Shown: piece by piece, positions 29,663-38,102 of the stretch
Position numbering within the stretch: the first letter of the stretch is position 1
Layout of the letters: each line of letters starts with the position of its first letter
NCBI RefSeq assembly: GCF_003627755.1
Contig: NZ_CP032694.1
Coordinates: 611,501-675,500, forward strand
DNA: 64,000 bases
Source of the DNA: Rhizobium jaguaris
Lineage (GTDB): Bacteria; Pseudomonadota; Alphaproteobacteria; Rhizobiales; Rhizobiaceae
Direction: 5' to 3'
Made by a program: the position numbers and the translations under genes
Notes under the pieces: generated by a model
The model's database searches: none
What the model was told of the DNA's origin: nothing
The model's input: only the letters and a program-made list of their open reading frames with translations

Positions 29663-30535
29663 ATGAGCAAGGCGAAGAACGGCAGGCTGAGGCGCAAGGA
29701 TGGGGTATGGGATCCCCTGAAGACGAGCTCGGCCGACAAGAAGCGGGCCGAATCCGTGCCGAAGACGCCGCAATCGATGTCGCCTTCCTATCGGCTCGCC
29801 TATACCGATGTGGATTTCCTCTGCCGCGAGGAATTGCGCCCGATCCGGCTGCAGCTCGAACTGCTGAAGACCGAGATGTCTCTCGCGGAACGCGGCATCA
29901 AATCCACGGTGGTGATGTTCGGCGGTGCGCGTATTCCAGCGCCCGGGGCCAGCGCATGGGCGGCGCGCAATGATGTGCAGCGGGCCAATCTCGAGGCGGC
30001 GTCCGTCTATTACGAGGAAGCTCGCAAATTCGCCCGGCTTTGTGCGCGCTATTCCGCCGGCTTCGATTTCCATGAATATGTCGTGGTCACCGGCGGTGGC
30101 CCCGGCGTCATGGAGGCGGGCAATCGCGGTGCTTCGGAAGAAGGCGCTCCCTCCATCGGCCTCAACATCGTATTGCCGCACGAGCAGGCACCGAATGTCT
30201 ACGTGACACCGGAGCTCAGCTTCAATTTCCATTACTTCGCGGTTCGCAAGATGCATTTCATGGTGCGCGCCAAGGCAATCGCGGTATTTCCGGGTGGTTT
30301 CGGCACGCTCGACGAGCTGTTCGAATGCCTGACTCTGATCCAGACCGGCCGCATGGAACGCCTGCCGCTGATCCTGTTTGGCGAAAAATTCTGGCGCGAC
30401 ATCATCAATTTCGAAGCGCTCGCCGAATTCGGCACCATTGCGCCCGATGACGTAAAGCTGATCAGCTTCGTCGACACCGCTGACGAAGCCTGGAAGATCG
30501 TCGCGGATTTCTACGAACACGACAACGGACACTGA
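29663..30535 (+). CDS. LOG-family (Lonely Guy) nucleotide phosphoribohydrolase-like protein
   Basis: A 290-residue protein with the two LOG signatures GGGPGVMEAGNRGA and PGGFGTLDELFE. LOG proteins cleave nucleoside monophosphates, including cytokinin ribotides, to free bases; the longer bacterial type is also annotated as a lysine-decarboxylase-like Rossmann protein. About 60 extra N-terminal residues, rich in Lys/Arg, precede the fold. Whether it makes cytokinin here cannot be told. A strong terminator follows. Confidence 0.88.
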   Translation: MSKAKNGRLRRKDGVWDPLKTSSADKKRAESVPKTPQSMSPSYRLAYTDVDFLCREELRPIRLQLELLKTEMSLAERGIKSTVVMFGGARIPAPGASAWAARNDVQRANLEAASVYYEEARKFARLCARYSAGFDFHEYVVVTGGGPGVMEAGNRGASEEGAPSIGLNIVLPHEQAPNVYVTPELSFNFHYFAVRKMHFMVRAKAIAVFPGGFGTLDELFECLTLIQTGRMERLPLILFGEKFWRDIINFEALAEFGTIAPDDVKLISFVDTADEAWKIVADFYEHDNGH

Positions 30536-30540
30536 AAAGT

Positions 30541-30575
30541 GAAAAGGCCCGCATCTGTGAGGCGGGCCTTTTCGT
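30541..30575 (+). terminator. Rho-independent terminator after the LOG gene
   Basis: AAAAGGCCCGC - ATCTGTGAG - GCGGGCCTTTT gives an 11-bp stem with flanking A and T runs, starting six bases after the stop. It could also work on the opposite strand. Confidence 0.85.
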
Positions 30576-30597
30576 CTTGGGAGGATCGTCTAGGGCG

Positions 30598-30640
30598 GCG
30601 TGATCCCCCAAGATATGAAGCGGTTTTCGGACAAGGTCCT
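30598..30640. repeat. Degenerate rhizobial palindromic repeat, copy 6
   Basis: GCGTGATCCCCCAAGATATGAAGCGGTTTTCGGACAAGGTCC in pieces matches the order GATCCC..AAGCGGTTTT..GGACAAG of the other copies but with decayed outer arms. It lies between the LOG terminator and the EF-hand gene end. Confidence 0.6.
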
Positions 30641-30654
30641 CCGCGATCGAATAT

Positions 30655-31278
30655 TTAGAGCAGCGGACGGTTCGGCATGTCGTCGAGCGAGATCACGCCG
30701 TCGTGGTTGCGGTCCATGCGATCGAAGAACTTGTTGGCGGCGTCCTCGGCTTCCTGCTTGCTGATCTGGCCATTGCCGTCGGTGTCGATGCGATGGAACA
30801 TGAGCATGCCACGGACCAGTGCAGCCTCGCGGACAAAGCGGTCGCGGGGGTTGTGGCCGTGATGCTCGCCCTTGTCAGTCTGGTCACCCTTGTTGTCGTC
30901 GGCCTGGGCCTGATCGGTTTGGCCGTTGTCGCCCTTGGCCTTGGCGCGTTCGGCGCGCCATTCCTTGATGCGCTCCTGGCGATAGGCCTTGACTTCGGCC
31001 GGGGTGATCTGGCCGTCCTTGTTGGTGTCGATCTGGTCAAAGATTTTGTCGACGCCGGCCTTGAGCTCGTCCTTGGAAATCTTCATGTCGCCATTGGTGT
31101 CGAATTGCTTGAGCATGCGCACATAGGCGACTTCCGGCGAAAAGCCGGGGCGATGCCAACGACCGCCGGGGCCACCCATGCCGTCATTGCCCTGCGGGGC
31201 GGCAAAGCTTGCCTGAACCGCAGCGCCGACCAGAAGGGTCGCGGAAAGTCCCGCCAGAAGAAGTTTTTTCCCGTTCAT
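30655..31278 (-). CDS. Secreted EF-hand protein with four calcium-binding loops
   Basis: A 207-residue protein with a signal peptide (KKLLLAGLSATLLVGAAVQA) and four canonical EF loops: DTNGDMKISKDE, DTNKDGQITPAE, DTDGNGQISKQE and DRNHDGVISLDD. A charged Lys/Asp/Gln/His linker joins the two EF pairs. It is likely a periplasmic calcium-binding protein. The start is M29 of the longest frame because AAGGAAAAAACG precedes it and the signal peptide begins there. A 22-bp tandem duplication lies just upstream. Confidence 0.9.
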   Translation of the reverse strand: MNGKKLLLAGLSATLLVGAAVQASFAAPQGNDGMGGPGGRWHRPGFSPEVAYVRMLKQFDTNGDMKISKDELKAGVDKIFDQIDTNKDGQITPAEVKAYRQERIKEWRAERAKAKGDNGQTDQAQADDNKGDQTDKGEHHGHNPRDRFVREAALVRGMLMFHRIDTDGNGQISKQEAEDAANKFFDRMDRNHDGVISLDDMPNRPLL

Positions 31279-31290
31279 CGTTTTTTCCTT

Positions 31291-31334
31291 TCGTGCTGAA
31301 GAATGATCAAACTCGTGTTGAAGAATGATCAAAC
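31291..31334. repeat. Perfectly abutting 22-bp tandem duplication upstream of the EF-hand gene
   Basis: TCGTGCTGAAGAATGATCAA-AC (31291-31312) is followed at once by the same sequence with one C-to-T change (31313-31334), 21 of 22 identical. Each unit holds the palindrome TGATCA. The repeat ends 12 bases ahead of the EF-hand ATG on the - strand, so it lies in the leader or promoter. Confidence 0.85.
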
Positions 31335-31414
31335 GATACGGCTGAAGGAAAAAAACGACCAATTAAACATCGGTAAGGCGGATGAAACTTTGGTAACCCG
31401 ACCTTAAGAAGCCG

Positions 31415-32119
31415 TTAAATCAGCGCTTCGAGAAAAGCAGTGAGATCGTCAGTCACATAGTCGATATGATCTTCTTCACCGCTCGCCTTTTCCCACCATT
31501 CGACGACGGTGCTTTCGAGATTCTGCGGCACGAGCAGAACGGTCTTCATGCCGAGTGTTTTCGGCACGGCGAGATTGCGCGGCAGATCCTCGAACATCGC
31601 CGCCCGCTTCGTATCCACGCGGTTGAGGCTCATGAACTTGTCATAGGTGCTGCCGGCCGGCTTCGGCACGTAATCGGCCGCGACTATGTCGAAGATATCG
31701 TCGAAGTTATCGAGGATGCCGAGCGCCTCGGCGGCTGCCTGCGCATGTTTGACGCTGCCGTTCGTGAAGATGAACTTGCGTCCCGGCAGAGCCTTGATGG
31801 CAGCGGCGAGTTTCGGCTGTGGTATCAGCGCCGAATAATCGATTGCATGCGCCTTCTCCAGGAAGTCGTTGGGGTCGATGCGATGATGAATCATCAGCCC
31901 CTGCAATGTTGTGCCGTGGTCTAGATAATATTGTTTCTGCAGCTTTCGCGCCTCGTCCCGTTCCATTTGCAGGAGCGCCGAAACATAGGCCGTCATGTTC
32001 CTGTCGATCTGCGAGAAGAGATCGACGTGATGCGGATAGAGCGTATTGTCGAGATCGAACACCCAGTCGCGGATATCGGAAAAATCGGCAGGGTGGGGCA
32101 GCGTTTTTGTCTGGGTCAT
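31415..32119 (-). CDS. Pyrimidine 5'-nucleotidase (HAD superfamily)
   Basis: A 234-residue HAD hydrolase of the SDT1/PPA type. Motif I is DWVFDLDNTLYP (nucleophile Asp), motif II FTNGSVKHAQAAAEALGI and the later FEDLPRNLAVPKTLGM holds the acidic motif IV. Such enzymes dephosphorylate UMP/CMP. It commonly lies near dapD and argB in rhizobia. The start ATG is followed by a short Pro/His segment. Confidence 0.88.
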   Translation of the reverse strand: MTQTKTLPHPADFSDIRDWVFDLDNTLYPHHVDLFSQIDRNMTAYVSALLQMERDEARKLQKQYYLDHGTTLQGLMIHHRIDPNDFLEKAHAIDYSALIPQPKLAAAIKALPGRKFIFTNGSVKHAQAAAEALGILDNFDDIFDIVAADYVPKPAGSTYDKFMSLNRVDTKRAAMFEDLPRNLAVPKTLGMKTVLLVPQNLESTVVEWWEKASGEEDHIDYVTDDLTAFLEALI

Positions 32120-32329
32120 TGCGACCTTATGACATGCGGCCTCGCTCGAAGAAAAGGGAAATATGCTAGCGGAGCACGTGTATGAGAAATGCCGCAGATA
32201 TTGCCGCGAATTGCAACGCAGGCTATGGTTTTACTGATTGATTTCTGAGGTTGCGCGCTATTTGCCCGATTGAGGAGACGCCCGAGCCTCTTCGGAACGG
32301 TCCAGGTCGGGTTTGCGGAGGGGGATAAG

Positions 32330-33100
32330 ATGAGTCAGGTAGAAAAGGCAGAGGAGTTCGCCAAGCTGCATCGGAAGGGCGACCCGCTGATCCTCTTCAA
32401 CATCTGGGACGCCGGCTCGGCCAAGGTGGTCACGGAAGCCGGGGCCAAAGCGTTGGCTACCGGGAGTTGGTCGGTGGCCGCGGCCAATGGTTTCAGCGAT
32501 GGCGAGGCCATACCGCTGTCGTTGCTGGCGGTTATCACCCGTCTAATTTCGGTGACGAGCCATCTGCCGGTCTCCGTCGACTTCGAAGGCGGCTATGCGG
32601 TAGAGCCGGATGCTGTCGCCGCCAACGTGGAAAAGATCATGGATCACGGCGCCATCGGCATCAATTTCGAGGATCAGGTGGTCGGCGGCCGCGGCGTTCA
32701 CCCGATAGAGATGCAAGCGGCGCGTATCCGTGCCATCAGGGAGATGGCTACGCGGCGGGAAATGCCACTGTTCATCAATGCCCGCACCGATCTTTTCCTG
32801 CAGGAAAGCGATACGGCCCACCATCAGATCCTGCTGGACGAGGCCTATCGCCGCGCCGATGCCTTTGCCGAAGCCGGCGCCAGCAGCTTTTTCGCACCGG
32901 GCCTTGTCGATGCGGAACTGATCGAAGCTGTCTGCGATCGCTCTCCCTTGCCGGTCAACATCATGGTGCGCCCGGCAACGCCCGATAACGTCACGATGGC
33001 CAGACTCGGCGTCAGCCGCATCAGCTATGGCCCCGCGCCTTACAGGACGGTGATGGGCATGCTGAAGAGCGAGGCCGAGGCGCTCTATCAACAGGCCTGA
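32330..33100 (+). CDS. Isocitrate lyase / PEP mutase family protein
   Basis: A 256-residue TIM-barrel enzyme of the ICL/PEPM superfamily. Visible are LFNIWDAGSAKVVTEAGAKALATGSWS, the metal-site VSVDFEGGYA and GINFEDQVVGGRGVHPIE. Members include 2-methylisocitrate lyase-like and carboxyphosphonoenolpyruvate-type enzymes; the short form seen here lacks the classical KKCGH catalytic loop, so the reaction is unknown. The ATG at 32330 has GGAGGGGGATAAG upstream. Its stop directly abuts the stop of the convergent lysR gene. Confidence 0.85.
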   Translation: MSQVEKAEEFAKLHRKGDPLILFNIWDAGSAKVVTEAGAKALATGSWSVAAANGFSDGEAIPLSLLAVITRLISVTSHLPVSVDFEGGYAVEPDAVAANVEKIMDHGAIGINFEDQVVGGRGVHPIEMQAARIRAIREMATRREMPLFINARTDLFLQESDTAHHQILLDEAYRRADAFAEAGASSFFAPGLVDAELIEAVCDRSPLPVNIMVRPATPDNVTMARLGVSRISYGPAPYRTVMGMLKSEAEALYQQA

Positions 33101-33997
33101 TCATCCGGGATTGTTTCTGTCCGCTAGTACGCGGGCGACGAAGTTCTGCACGACGGCGGAACGCTCGGTGCGGCGGGTTGCGAGTGCCAGCCGCGCCACC
33201 GGGCCGTCGCCGCTGATCGGTACGTAGGTGACGCCCGGCACCCGAATTTGCGCGACCGCCGATGGCACGACCGAAACGCCGAGTTCGACCGCGACGAGAT
33301 TGGCGAGCGAGGTGATCTGTGGAGCGATCTGTCCAAGGATCGGCTCGAAACCTGCATGCCGGCAGGCAGCGATGATTCCATCGAACAGGCTGGGACCGGC
33401 CTCGCGCGGAAACAGCACGAAAGGTTCTGCCGAAAGTGCAGACAAGGGTAAAGCGGCAGCATCGGCAAGAGGATGGCCGGATGGGAGCGCGATGACCATG
33501 GCTTCTTCGCCCAGCGAATGCGTTCGGAAACCGGGCGGGTCAGCCCGGCCCGGCCGGATGAAGACCGCATCCAGTTCCTCGGCATCAAGCCGCTCCAGCA
33601 GCAGGGTCGTATAGGCTTCCTGCAACGTCAGATCGATTTCCGGGTAGGCGCGGCGGAAGCTGCGCACCGCGGACGGCACGATCGGGCTGAAAGCGGCCGA
33701 GCCGGTAAAGCCCAACCGTAACCGCCCGAGTTCTCCGCGCGCCGCCCGCAATGCCAGGGCTTTCGCATGCTCGGCCTTGGCTATGATCGCGCGCGCTTCC
33801 GGCAGGAAAACCTGCCCCGCCTCCGTCAATTCGGCGCCATGCGGCAGACGGCGAAACAACGGAGCGCCGATCTCCTCCTCTAGGTCGCGGATCTGATTGC
33901 TGAGCGGCGGCTGACCGATGCCGACGCGCCGGGCCGCTCGGGTGAAATTCAGTTCTTCCGCGACAGCGAGGAAATATTTGATATGGCGCAGCTCCAA
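33101..33997 (-). CDS. LysR-family transcriptional regulator
   Basis: A 298-residue LTTR. Its N-terminal HTH reads RHIKYFLAVAEELNFTRAARRVGIGQPPLSNQIRDLEEEI (quoted in parts, residues ~4-45), and a periplasmic-binding-type effector domain follows. There is no suitable ATG; TTG at 33997 with GGGGGAAGAA before it gives the normal LTTR N-terminus. It is divergent from the SDR gene at 34149, its probable target. A T-N11-A palindrome lies 29 bases upstream. Confidence 0.88.
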   Translation of the reverse strand: MELRHIKYFLAVAEELNFTRAARRVGIGQPPLSNQIRDLEEEIGAPLFRRLPHGAELTEAGQVFLPEARAIIAKAEHAKALALRAARGELGRLRLGFTGSAAFSPIVPSAVRSFRRAYPEIDLTLQEAYTTLLLERLDAEELDAVFIRPGRADPPGFRTHSLGEEAMVIALPSGHPLADAAALPLSALSAEPFVLFPREAGPSLFDGIIAACRHAGFEPILGQIAPQITSLANLVAVELGVSVVPSAVAQIRVPGVTYVPISGDGPVARLALATRRTERSAVVQNFVARVLADRNNPG

Positions 33998-34025
33998 TTC
34001 TTCCCCCGAGATTGATTGGCGCGAG

Positions 34026-34040
34026 ATATCTTTAAGATAT
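34026..34040. promoter_or_regulatory. Candidate LysR operator (T-N11-A palindrome)
   Basis: ATATCTT-T-AAGATAT is a perfect 7+1+7 palindrome containing the LTTR T-N11-A core (T34027, A34039). It lies in the 151-base region between the divergent lysR and SDR starts. Confidence 0.6.
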
Positions 34041-34148
34041 GAACAAAGCCATCGCAATATATTGGAATGTCGGTCTTGCCGCATCCACATTGGCGGCACG
34101 CGGCCGCTTGACCGAGCGTCGAGCCCGCTGACAGCAAGGAGCTTCCCC

Positions 34149-34991
34149 ATGAATTCGAAAGACAGCAAACTTTTCCTGATCACCGGCGTCAGTTCCGGCT
34201 TCGGTCGCGCCTTCGCCGAGGCGGCCCTCGCGGCCGGCCACCGCGTCGCTGGCACGGTCCGCAATGCTTCCGGCCAAGAGCAGTTCGAGGCCATGGCGCC
34301 GGGCCGCGCCAAGGCAATCCTTCTGGATGTGACCGATTTTGCCGCCATCGAGCCTGCCGTCGCGGGTGTCGAGGCGGACCTCGGTCCAATCGACGTGTTG
34401 ATCAACAATGCTGGCTACGGTCACGAAGGCACGCTGGAGGAGTCGCCGCTCGACGAGATGCGCCGACAATTCGATGTCAACGTCTTCGGTGCCGTGGCGA
34501 TGACCAAGGCAGTGCTGCCCTTCATGCGCCGTCGCCGCGCCGGCCACGTCATCAACATCACGTCGATGGGCGGTTTCATCACCATGCCCGGCATTGCCTA
34601 TTACTGCGGCAGCAAATTTGCCCTCGAAGGCATCAGCGAGGTATTGGCAAAGGAAGTAAAGGATTTCGGCATCAAGGTGACAGCCGTTGCGCCGGGTTCG
34701 TTCCGCACCGATTGGGCTGGCCGCTCCATGGTTCGTACCGGCCGCAGAATTGCCGATTATGACGCGCTGTTCGACCCCATCCGCAAGGCGCGGGAAGAAA
34801 AGAGCGGCAACCAGGCCGGCGACCCTAGCAAGGCTGCGGCGGCTATATTGGCACTGGTGGCGTCAGACGAACCGCCGGTCCATCTCTTGCTTGGAACGGA
34901 CGCCCTGAACCTGGTGCGTGGAAAAATCGCTGCCCTCAGCGAGGAGATCACCGCATGGGAAAACCTCACGCGCTCGACCGATTTTGGTTGA
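34149..34991 (+). CDS. Short-chain dehydrogenase/reductase
   Basis: A 280-residue classical SDR. The cofactor motif is LITGVSSGFGRAFAEAAL (TGxxxGxG), followed by NNAGYG and the catalytic YYCGSKFALEG (YxxxK) with a preceding Ser in INITSMGG. The substrate is unknown. AAGGAG stands 8 bases before ATG 34149; the longer frame upstream crosses the divergent promoter and is rejected. Probably controlled by the divergent LysR protein. Confidence 0.9.
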   Translation: MNSKDSKLFLITGVSSGFGRAFAEAALAAGHRVAGTVRNASGQEQFEAMAPGRAKAILLDVTDFAAIEPAVAGVEADLGPIDVLINNAGYGHEGTLEESPLDEMRRQFDVNVFGAVAMTKAVLPFMRRRRAGHVINITSMGGFITMPGIAYYCGSKFALEGISEVLAKEVKDFGIKVTAVAPGSFRTDWAGRSMVRTGRRIADYDALFDPIRKAREEKSGNQAGDPSKAAAAILALVASDEPPVHLLLGTDALNLVRGKIAALSEEITAWENLTRSTDFG

Positions 34992-35053
34992 ACGCAATTG
35001 CCGACGAATGAGAAAACCGCGCCCTTTCCCGACTTTGGGAGGGTGCGTTTTTC

Positions 35054-35941
35054 TCAGGGAACGATCAGCGTGCCGGCGCCGTGTTCGGTGAAGATTTCGA
35101 GCAGCACGGAATGGGCTGTCTTGCCGTTGAGGATGACCACACCCTGGACACCGGCCCTGATGGCATCGATGCAGGTCTCCACTTTCGGGATCATGCCGCC
35201 GGAAATCGTACCGTCCGCGATCAGCGCATGCGCCTGCGCAACGGAGAGTTCCTTGATCAACTGTCCCTGCTTGTCGAGCACGCCCGGAACGTCGGTGAGG
35301 AAGAGCAGGCGGGTGGCACTGAGCGCGCCGGCGATAGCGCCGGCGAAAGTGTCGGCATTGATATTGTAGGTGGCGCCGTCGCGGCCGGGAGCGACCGGAG
35401 CGATGACCGGGATCATTTCCGACTTTGCAAGAAGATCGAGCAGTGTACGGTCGACCTCCACCACTTCACCGACGAAACCGAGATCGAGCACGCGCTCGAT
35501 GTTGGAATCCGGGTCCTTGACGGTCTTATGCGCCTTTTCCGCAAAGACCATGTTGCCGTCCTTGCCACAAAGGCCGATCGCCCATTCGCCGGTCTGGTTG
35601 ATCAGTGCGACGATTTCCTTGTTGATCGAGCCGGCTAGCACCATTTCAACGATCTCGACCGTCTTGGCGTCGGTCACGCGCAGGCCGCCTTCGAATTTCG
35701 ATTCGATGCCCATCTTCGTCAGCATGGAGCCGATCTGCGGGCCGCCTCCATGAACGACGATCGGGTTGACGCCCGACTGCTTCAAAAGCGCGATATCGGC
35801 CGCAAACGCCTTGCCGAGTTCGGCATTGCCCATCGCATGGCCACCGTATTTCACTACGATGGTCTTGTTTTCATAACGCTGCATGTAGGGCAGGGCCTGA
35901 GCCAGCAGGCTGGCTTGGAGTTCGCTTTGGGATTCGGACAT
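35054..35941 (-). CDS. argB: N-acetylglutamate kinase
   Basis: A 295-residue amino-acid kinase, second step of arginine synthesis. [29 protein letters not shown] and [20 protein letters not shown] are family landmarks; the C-terminal [20 protein letters not shown] region resembles arginine-sensitive enzymes. In many rhizobia argB follows engB in one string; here a sigma-factor module lies between them. Confidence 0.97.
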   Translation of the reverse strand: MSESQSELQASLLAQALPYMQRYENKTIVVKYGGHAMGNAELGKAFAADIALLKQSGVNPIVVHGGGPQIGSMLTKMGIESKFEGGLRVTDAKTVEIVEMVLAGSINKEIVALINQTGEWAIGLCGKDGNMVFAEKAHKTVKDPDSNIERVLDLGFVGEVVEVDRTLLDLLAKSEMIPVIAPVAPGRDGATYNINADTFAGAIAGALSATRLLFLTDVPGVLDKQGQLIKELSVAQAHALIADGTISGGMIPKVETCIDAIRAGVQGVVILNGKTAHSVLLEIFTEHGAGTLIVP

Positions 35942-36123
35942 GGGGTACCCCGTAGAATTGTTCGCGGCCTTTTATCGCAAGTTTTTGACGGAGGGAATAA
36001 TGATGACAGGATTAGTTTTTCCTGCGTCACATCGCCCTCACCATGTTTCATCCTTTGAGTGAACTTGCCGTCCGACGCTTTTCCCTTAAATTAACCATAG
36101 GAAAGCCGCGATCGGGGGATCGG

Positions 36124-36663
36124 ATGGCGAGCGAGGAGATAGAGGCGCTCATCGGCCGGGTCGCGATGCGCGACCAGAAAGCCTTTGGAGCACTCTACAA
36201 AAAGACCAGTCCGAAACTCTATGCCGTCTGCCTGCGTATCCTCGGCAACAAGACGGATGCCGAGGAAGTTTTGCAGGAAGTCTACGTGAAGATCTGGCAG
36301 AGGGCCGAGCGTTTTATCGCTTCGGAGGGGCCGGCGATGCCGTGGTTGACGACAATTGCGCGCAATCAATCGATCGATGCTATTCGCGCTCGAAAACCTA
36401 TCGCCGATGAAATTGATACGGCCTATGATCTTGCTGATACCGAACCCGGCCCCGAAGAGCAGGCAATGGTGAAGGGTGAGGGAAGGCGGATTGACAGGTG
36501 CATGGAAGAGTTGGAAGCTGATCGAGCTCAGGCTGTTCGTAGCGCCTATGTCGAGGGCCTAAGCTACCAGGAACTCGCCGAGCAATATGCGGTGCCTTTG
36601 AATACCATGCGTACCTGGCTGCGCCGAAGCCTGATTAGACTGAGAGAGTGCATGGACCGATGA
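36124..36663 (+). CDS. ECF sigma factor
   Basis: A 179-residue sigma-70 family protein with only regions 2 (LYAVCLRILGNKTDAEEVLQEVYVKIWQ) and 4 (SYQELAEQYAVPLNTMRTWLRRSLIRLRE), the ECF layout. The ATG at 36124 follows GATCGGGGGATCGG; the frame opens earlier at 36043 without a good site. Its stop overlaps the anti-sigma start (ATGA). The pair resembles SigK/RskA-type modules. The likely target is the fasciclin gene downstream plus its own promoter. Confidence 0.92.
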   Translation: MASEEIEALIGRVAMRDQKAFGALYKKTSPKLYAVCLRILGNKTDAEEVLQEVYVKIWQRAERFIASEGPAMPWLTTIARNQSIDAIRARKPIADEIDTAYDLADTEPGPEEQAMVKGEGRRIDRCMEELEADRAQAVRSAYVEGLSYQELAEQYAVPLNTMRTWLRRSLIRLRECMDR

Positions 36664-37370
36664 GTACGCCCGATCAAAGCAAGGGAGGCCGCTCCCGCGA
36701 TGAAGTCTTAGCTGGTGAATATGTGCTCGGCGTGTTGTCATTGGAGGATCGGCAGAAGGTAGAGCGGCGCATGCGCAGCGATCGACAATTCGCCGCCATT
36801 GTCAGCCGTTGGGAGCAAAATCTTTCGGGATTCAACGATGATTACGATGTGGTCGCGCCGGCGGCCTCGGTTTTCCCCAAGATCGAGAGGCGCATTTTCG
36901 GAGACGCCGCTTTCGGCGCCAATCTCTGGAATTCGCTACTGCTCTGGCGTTCGGTTGCCTTCGGTTCATTGTTTCTTGTAGCCGGCGTCCTGGTCTTCAC
37001 CATCACCAACAATGCCTCGCGGCCGTCGCCGGGCAAGCAGCTCACCGCTTCTCTTGCCGGGCAAAACAGCGCCATCAATTTGCTGGCTGACTATGACGTC
37101 GCCAGCGGGCGACTGAAGGTGACGCCGGTCGCCGCCGGTCAGCCCCAGGAAAAGTCATTGGAACTCTGGCTGATCCGTGGCAGCGAACCGGCCGAGGCGC
37201 TTGGCGTCTTGCCGCAGACCGGCGAGGGCGAGATCGTCCTGCCGCCGGAGGTTCACAGCAAGCTGACGGAAGGTGCGATCATCGCCGTCAGCGCCGAACC
37301 CTTCGGTGGTTCGCCGACCGGCAAGCCCACCGGCGATGTCATCGCGTCCGGCACGATCCATCAGCCCTGA
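36660..37370 (+). CDS. Anti-sigma factor, RskA family
   Basis: A 236-residue membrane protein. The N-terminal cytoplasmic part (EVLAGEYVLGVLSLEDRQKVERRM) should bind the sigma factor. One TM segment follows (~residues 100-120, LLLWRSVAFGSLFLVAGVLVF). The periplasmic RskA C-terminal domain contains LELWLIRGSEPAEALGVLP and AVSAEPFGGSPTGKPTG. Translational coupling with the sigma gene supports an antagonist pair. No zinc-binding HxxxCxxC anti-sigma motif is present. Confidence 0.92.
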   Translation: MSTPDQSKGGRSRDEVLAGEYVLGVLSLEDRQKVERRMRSDRQFAAIVSRWEQNLSGFNDDYDVVAPAASVFPKIERRIFGDAAFGANLWNSLLLWRSVAFGSLFLVAGVLVFTITNNASRPSPGKQLTASLAGQNSAINLLADYDVASGRLKVTPVAAGQPQEKSLELWLIRGSEPAEALGVLPQTGEGEIVLPPEVHSKLTEGAIIAVSAEPFGGSPTGKPTGDVIASGTIHQP

Positions 37371-37479
37371 AAACATCTTTCCGACGAAAAAAGAACCGAG
37401 GCTGAAACTCTTCTTCTCAGGGCTCCGTACCTTGTTCTGACCCCGCCTGATCGGGGCAAGAGAGGAAGAGGATAAGCCC

Positions 37480-38037
37480 ATGCTCAACACTGTGATCCGC
37501 ATTGCTGCGGTGGCCGTAACGCTTTCGGCCGCGACCGGCGTCGCCTATGCGAAGAACCCGACCGTTGGCGGCGCGCCGATGTTTGCCAATAAGAATATCA
37601 TCGAAAATGCGGTAAATTCGAAGGACCACACGACGCTGGTCGCCGCCGTCAAGGCAGCCGGCCTCGTCGATACGCTGGAGGGCAAGGGCCCCTTCACCGT
37701 CTTCGCGCCCACCAACGAAGCCTTCAATAAGCTGCCGCCTGGCACGGTCGAGACGCTGCTGAAACCGGAGAACAAGGCGACACTGACGAAGATCCTGACC
37801 TGCCACGTCGTCGCGGGCGATGACATGGCCGCCTCCATCAAGAAAATGTCGATGGGAAATGGTGGCGAATATGACCTGAAGACGGTCGGCGGCTGCACGA
37901 TCAAGGCCACCGAAATGGGCGGAAAACTGACGCTGACCGACGAGGCCGGCGGCACCGCCCACATCACCATTGCCGACGTAAAACAGTCGAACGGCGTGAT
38001 CCACGTGGTCGACAAGGTGCTATTGCCGAAAATGTAA
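37480..38037 (+). CDS. Secreted fasciclin (FAS1) domain protein
   Basis: A 185-residue protein with a signal peptide (residues 1-~24, cleavage near AYA-KN) and one FAS1 domain (LVAAVKAAGLVDTLEGKGPFTVFAPTNEAF..CHVVAGDD..GVIHVVDKVLLP). FAS1 domains act in adhesion and cell-surface interactions; rhizobial members can affect symbiosis. GAGGAAGAGGATAAGCCC precedes the ATG. It lies 109 bases after the anti-sigma gene, and a TGAAAC-N16-CCGTAC element there may be an ECF promoter (weak inference). Confidence 0.92.
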   Translation: MLNTVIRIAAVAVTLSAATGVAYAKNPTVGGAPMFANKNIIENAVNSKDHTTLVAAVKAAGLVDTLEGKGPFTVFAPTNEAFNKLPPGTVETLLKPENKATLTKILTCHVVAGDDMAASIKKMSMGNGGEYDLKTVGGCTIKATEMGGKLTLTDEAGGTAHITIADVKQSNGVIHVVDKVLLPKM

Positions 38038-38102
38038 CGAGCATCGGCAGCATGGCCGCCATCCTCGGAGTGCCGAGGGCGGCGGCCATTTGCTTGTTTG
38101 CG

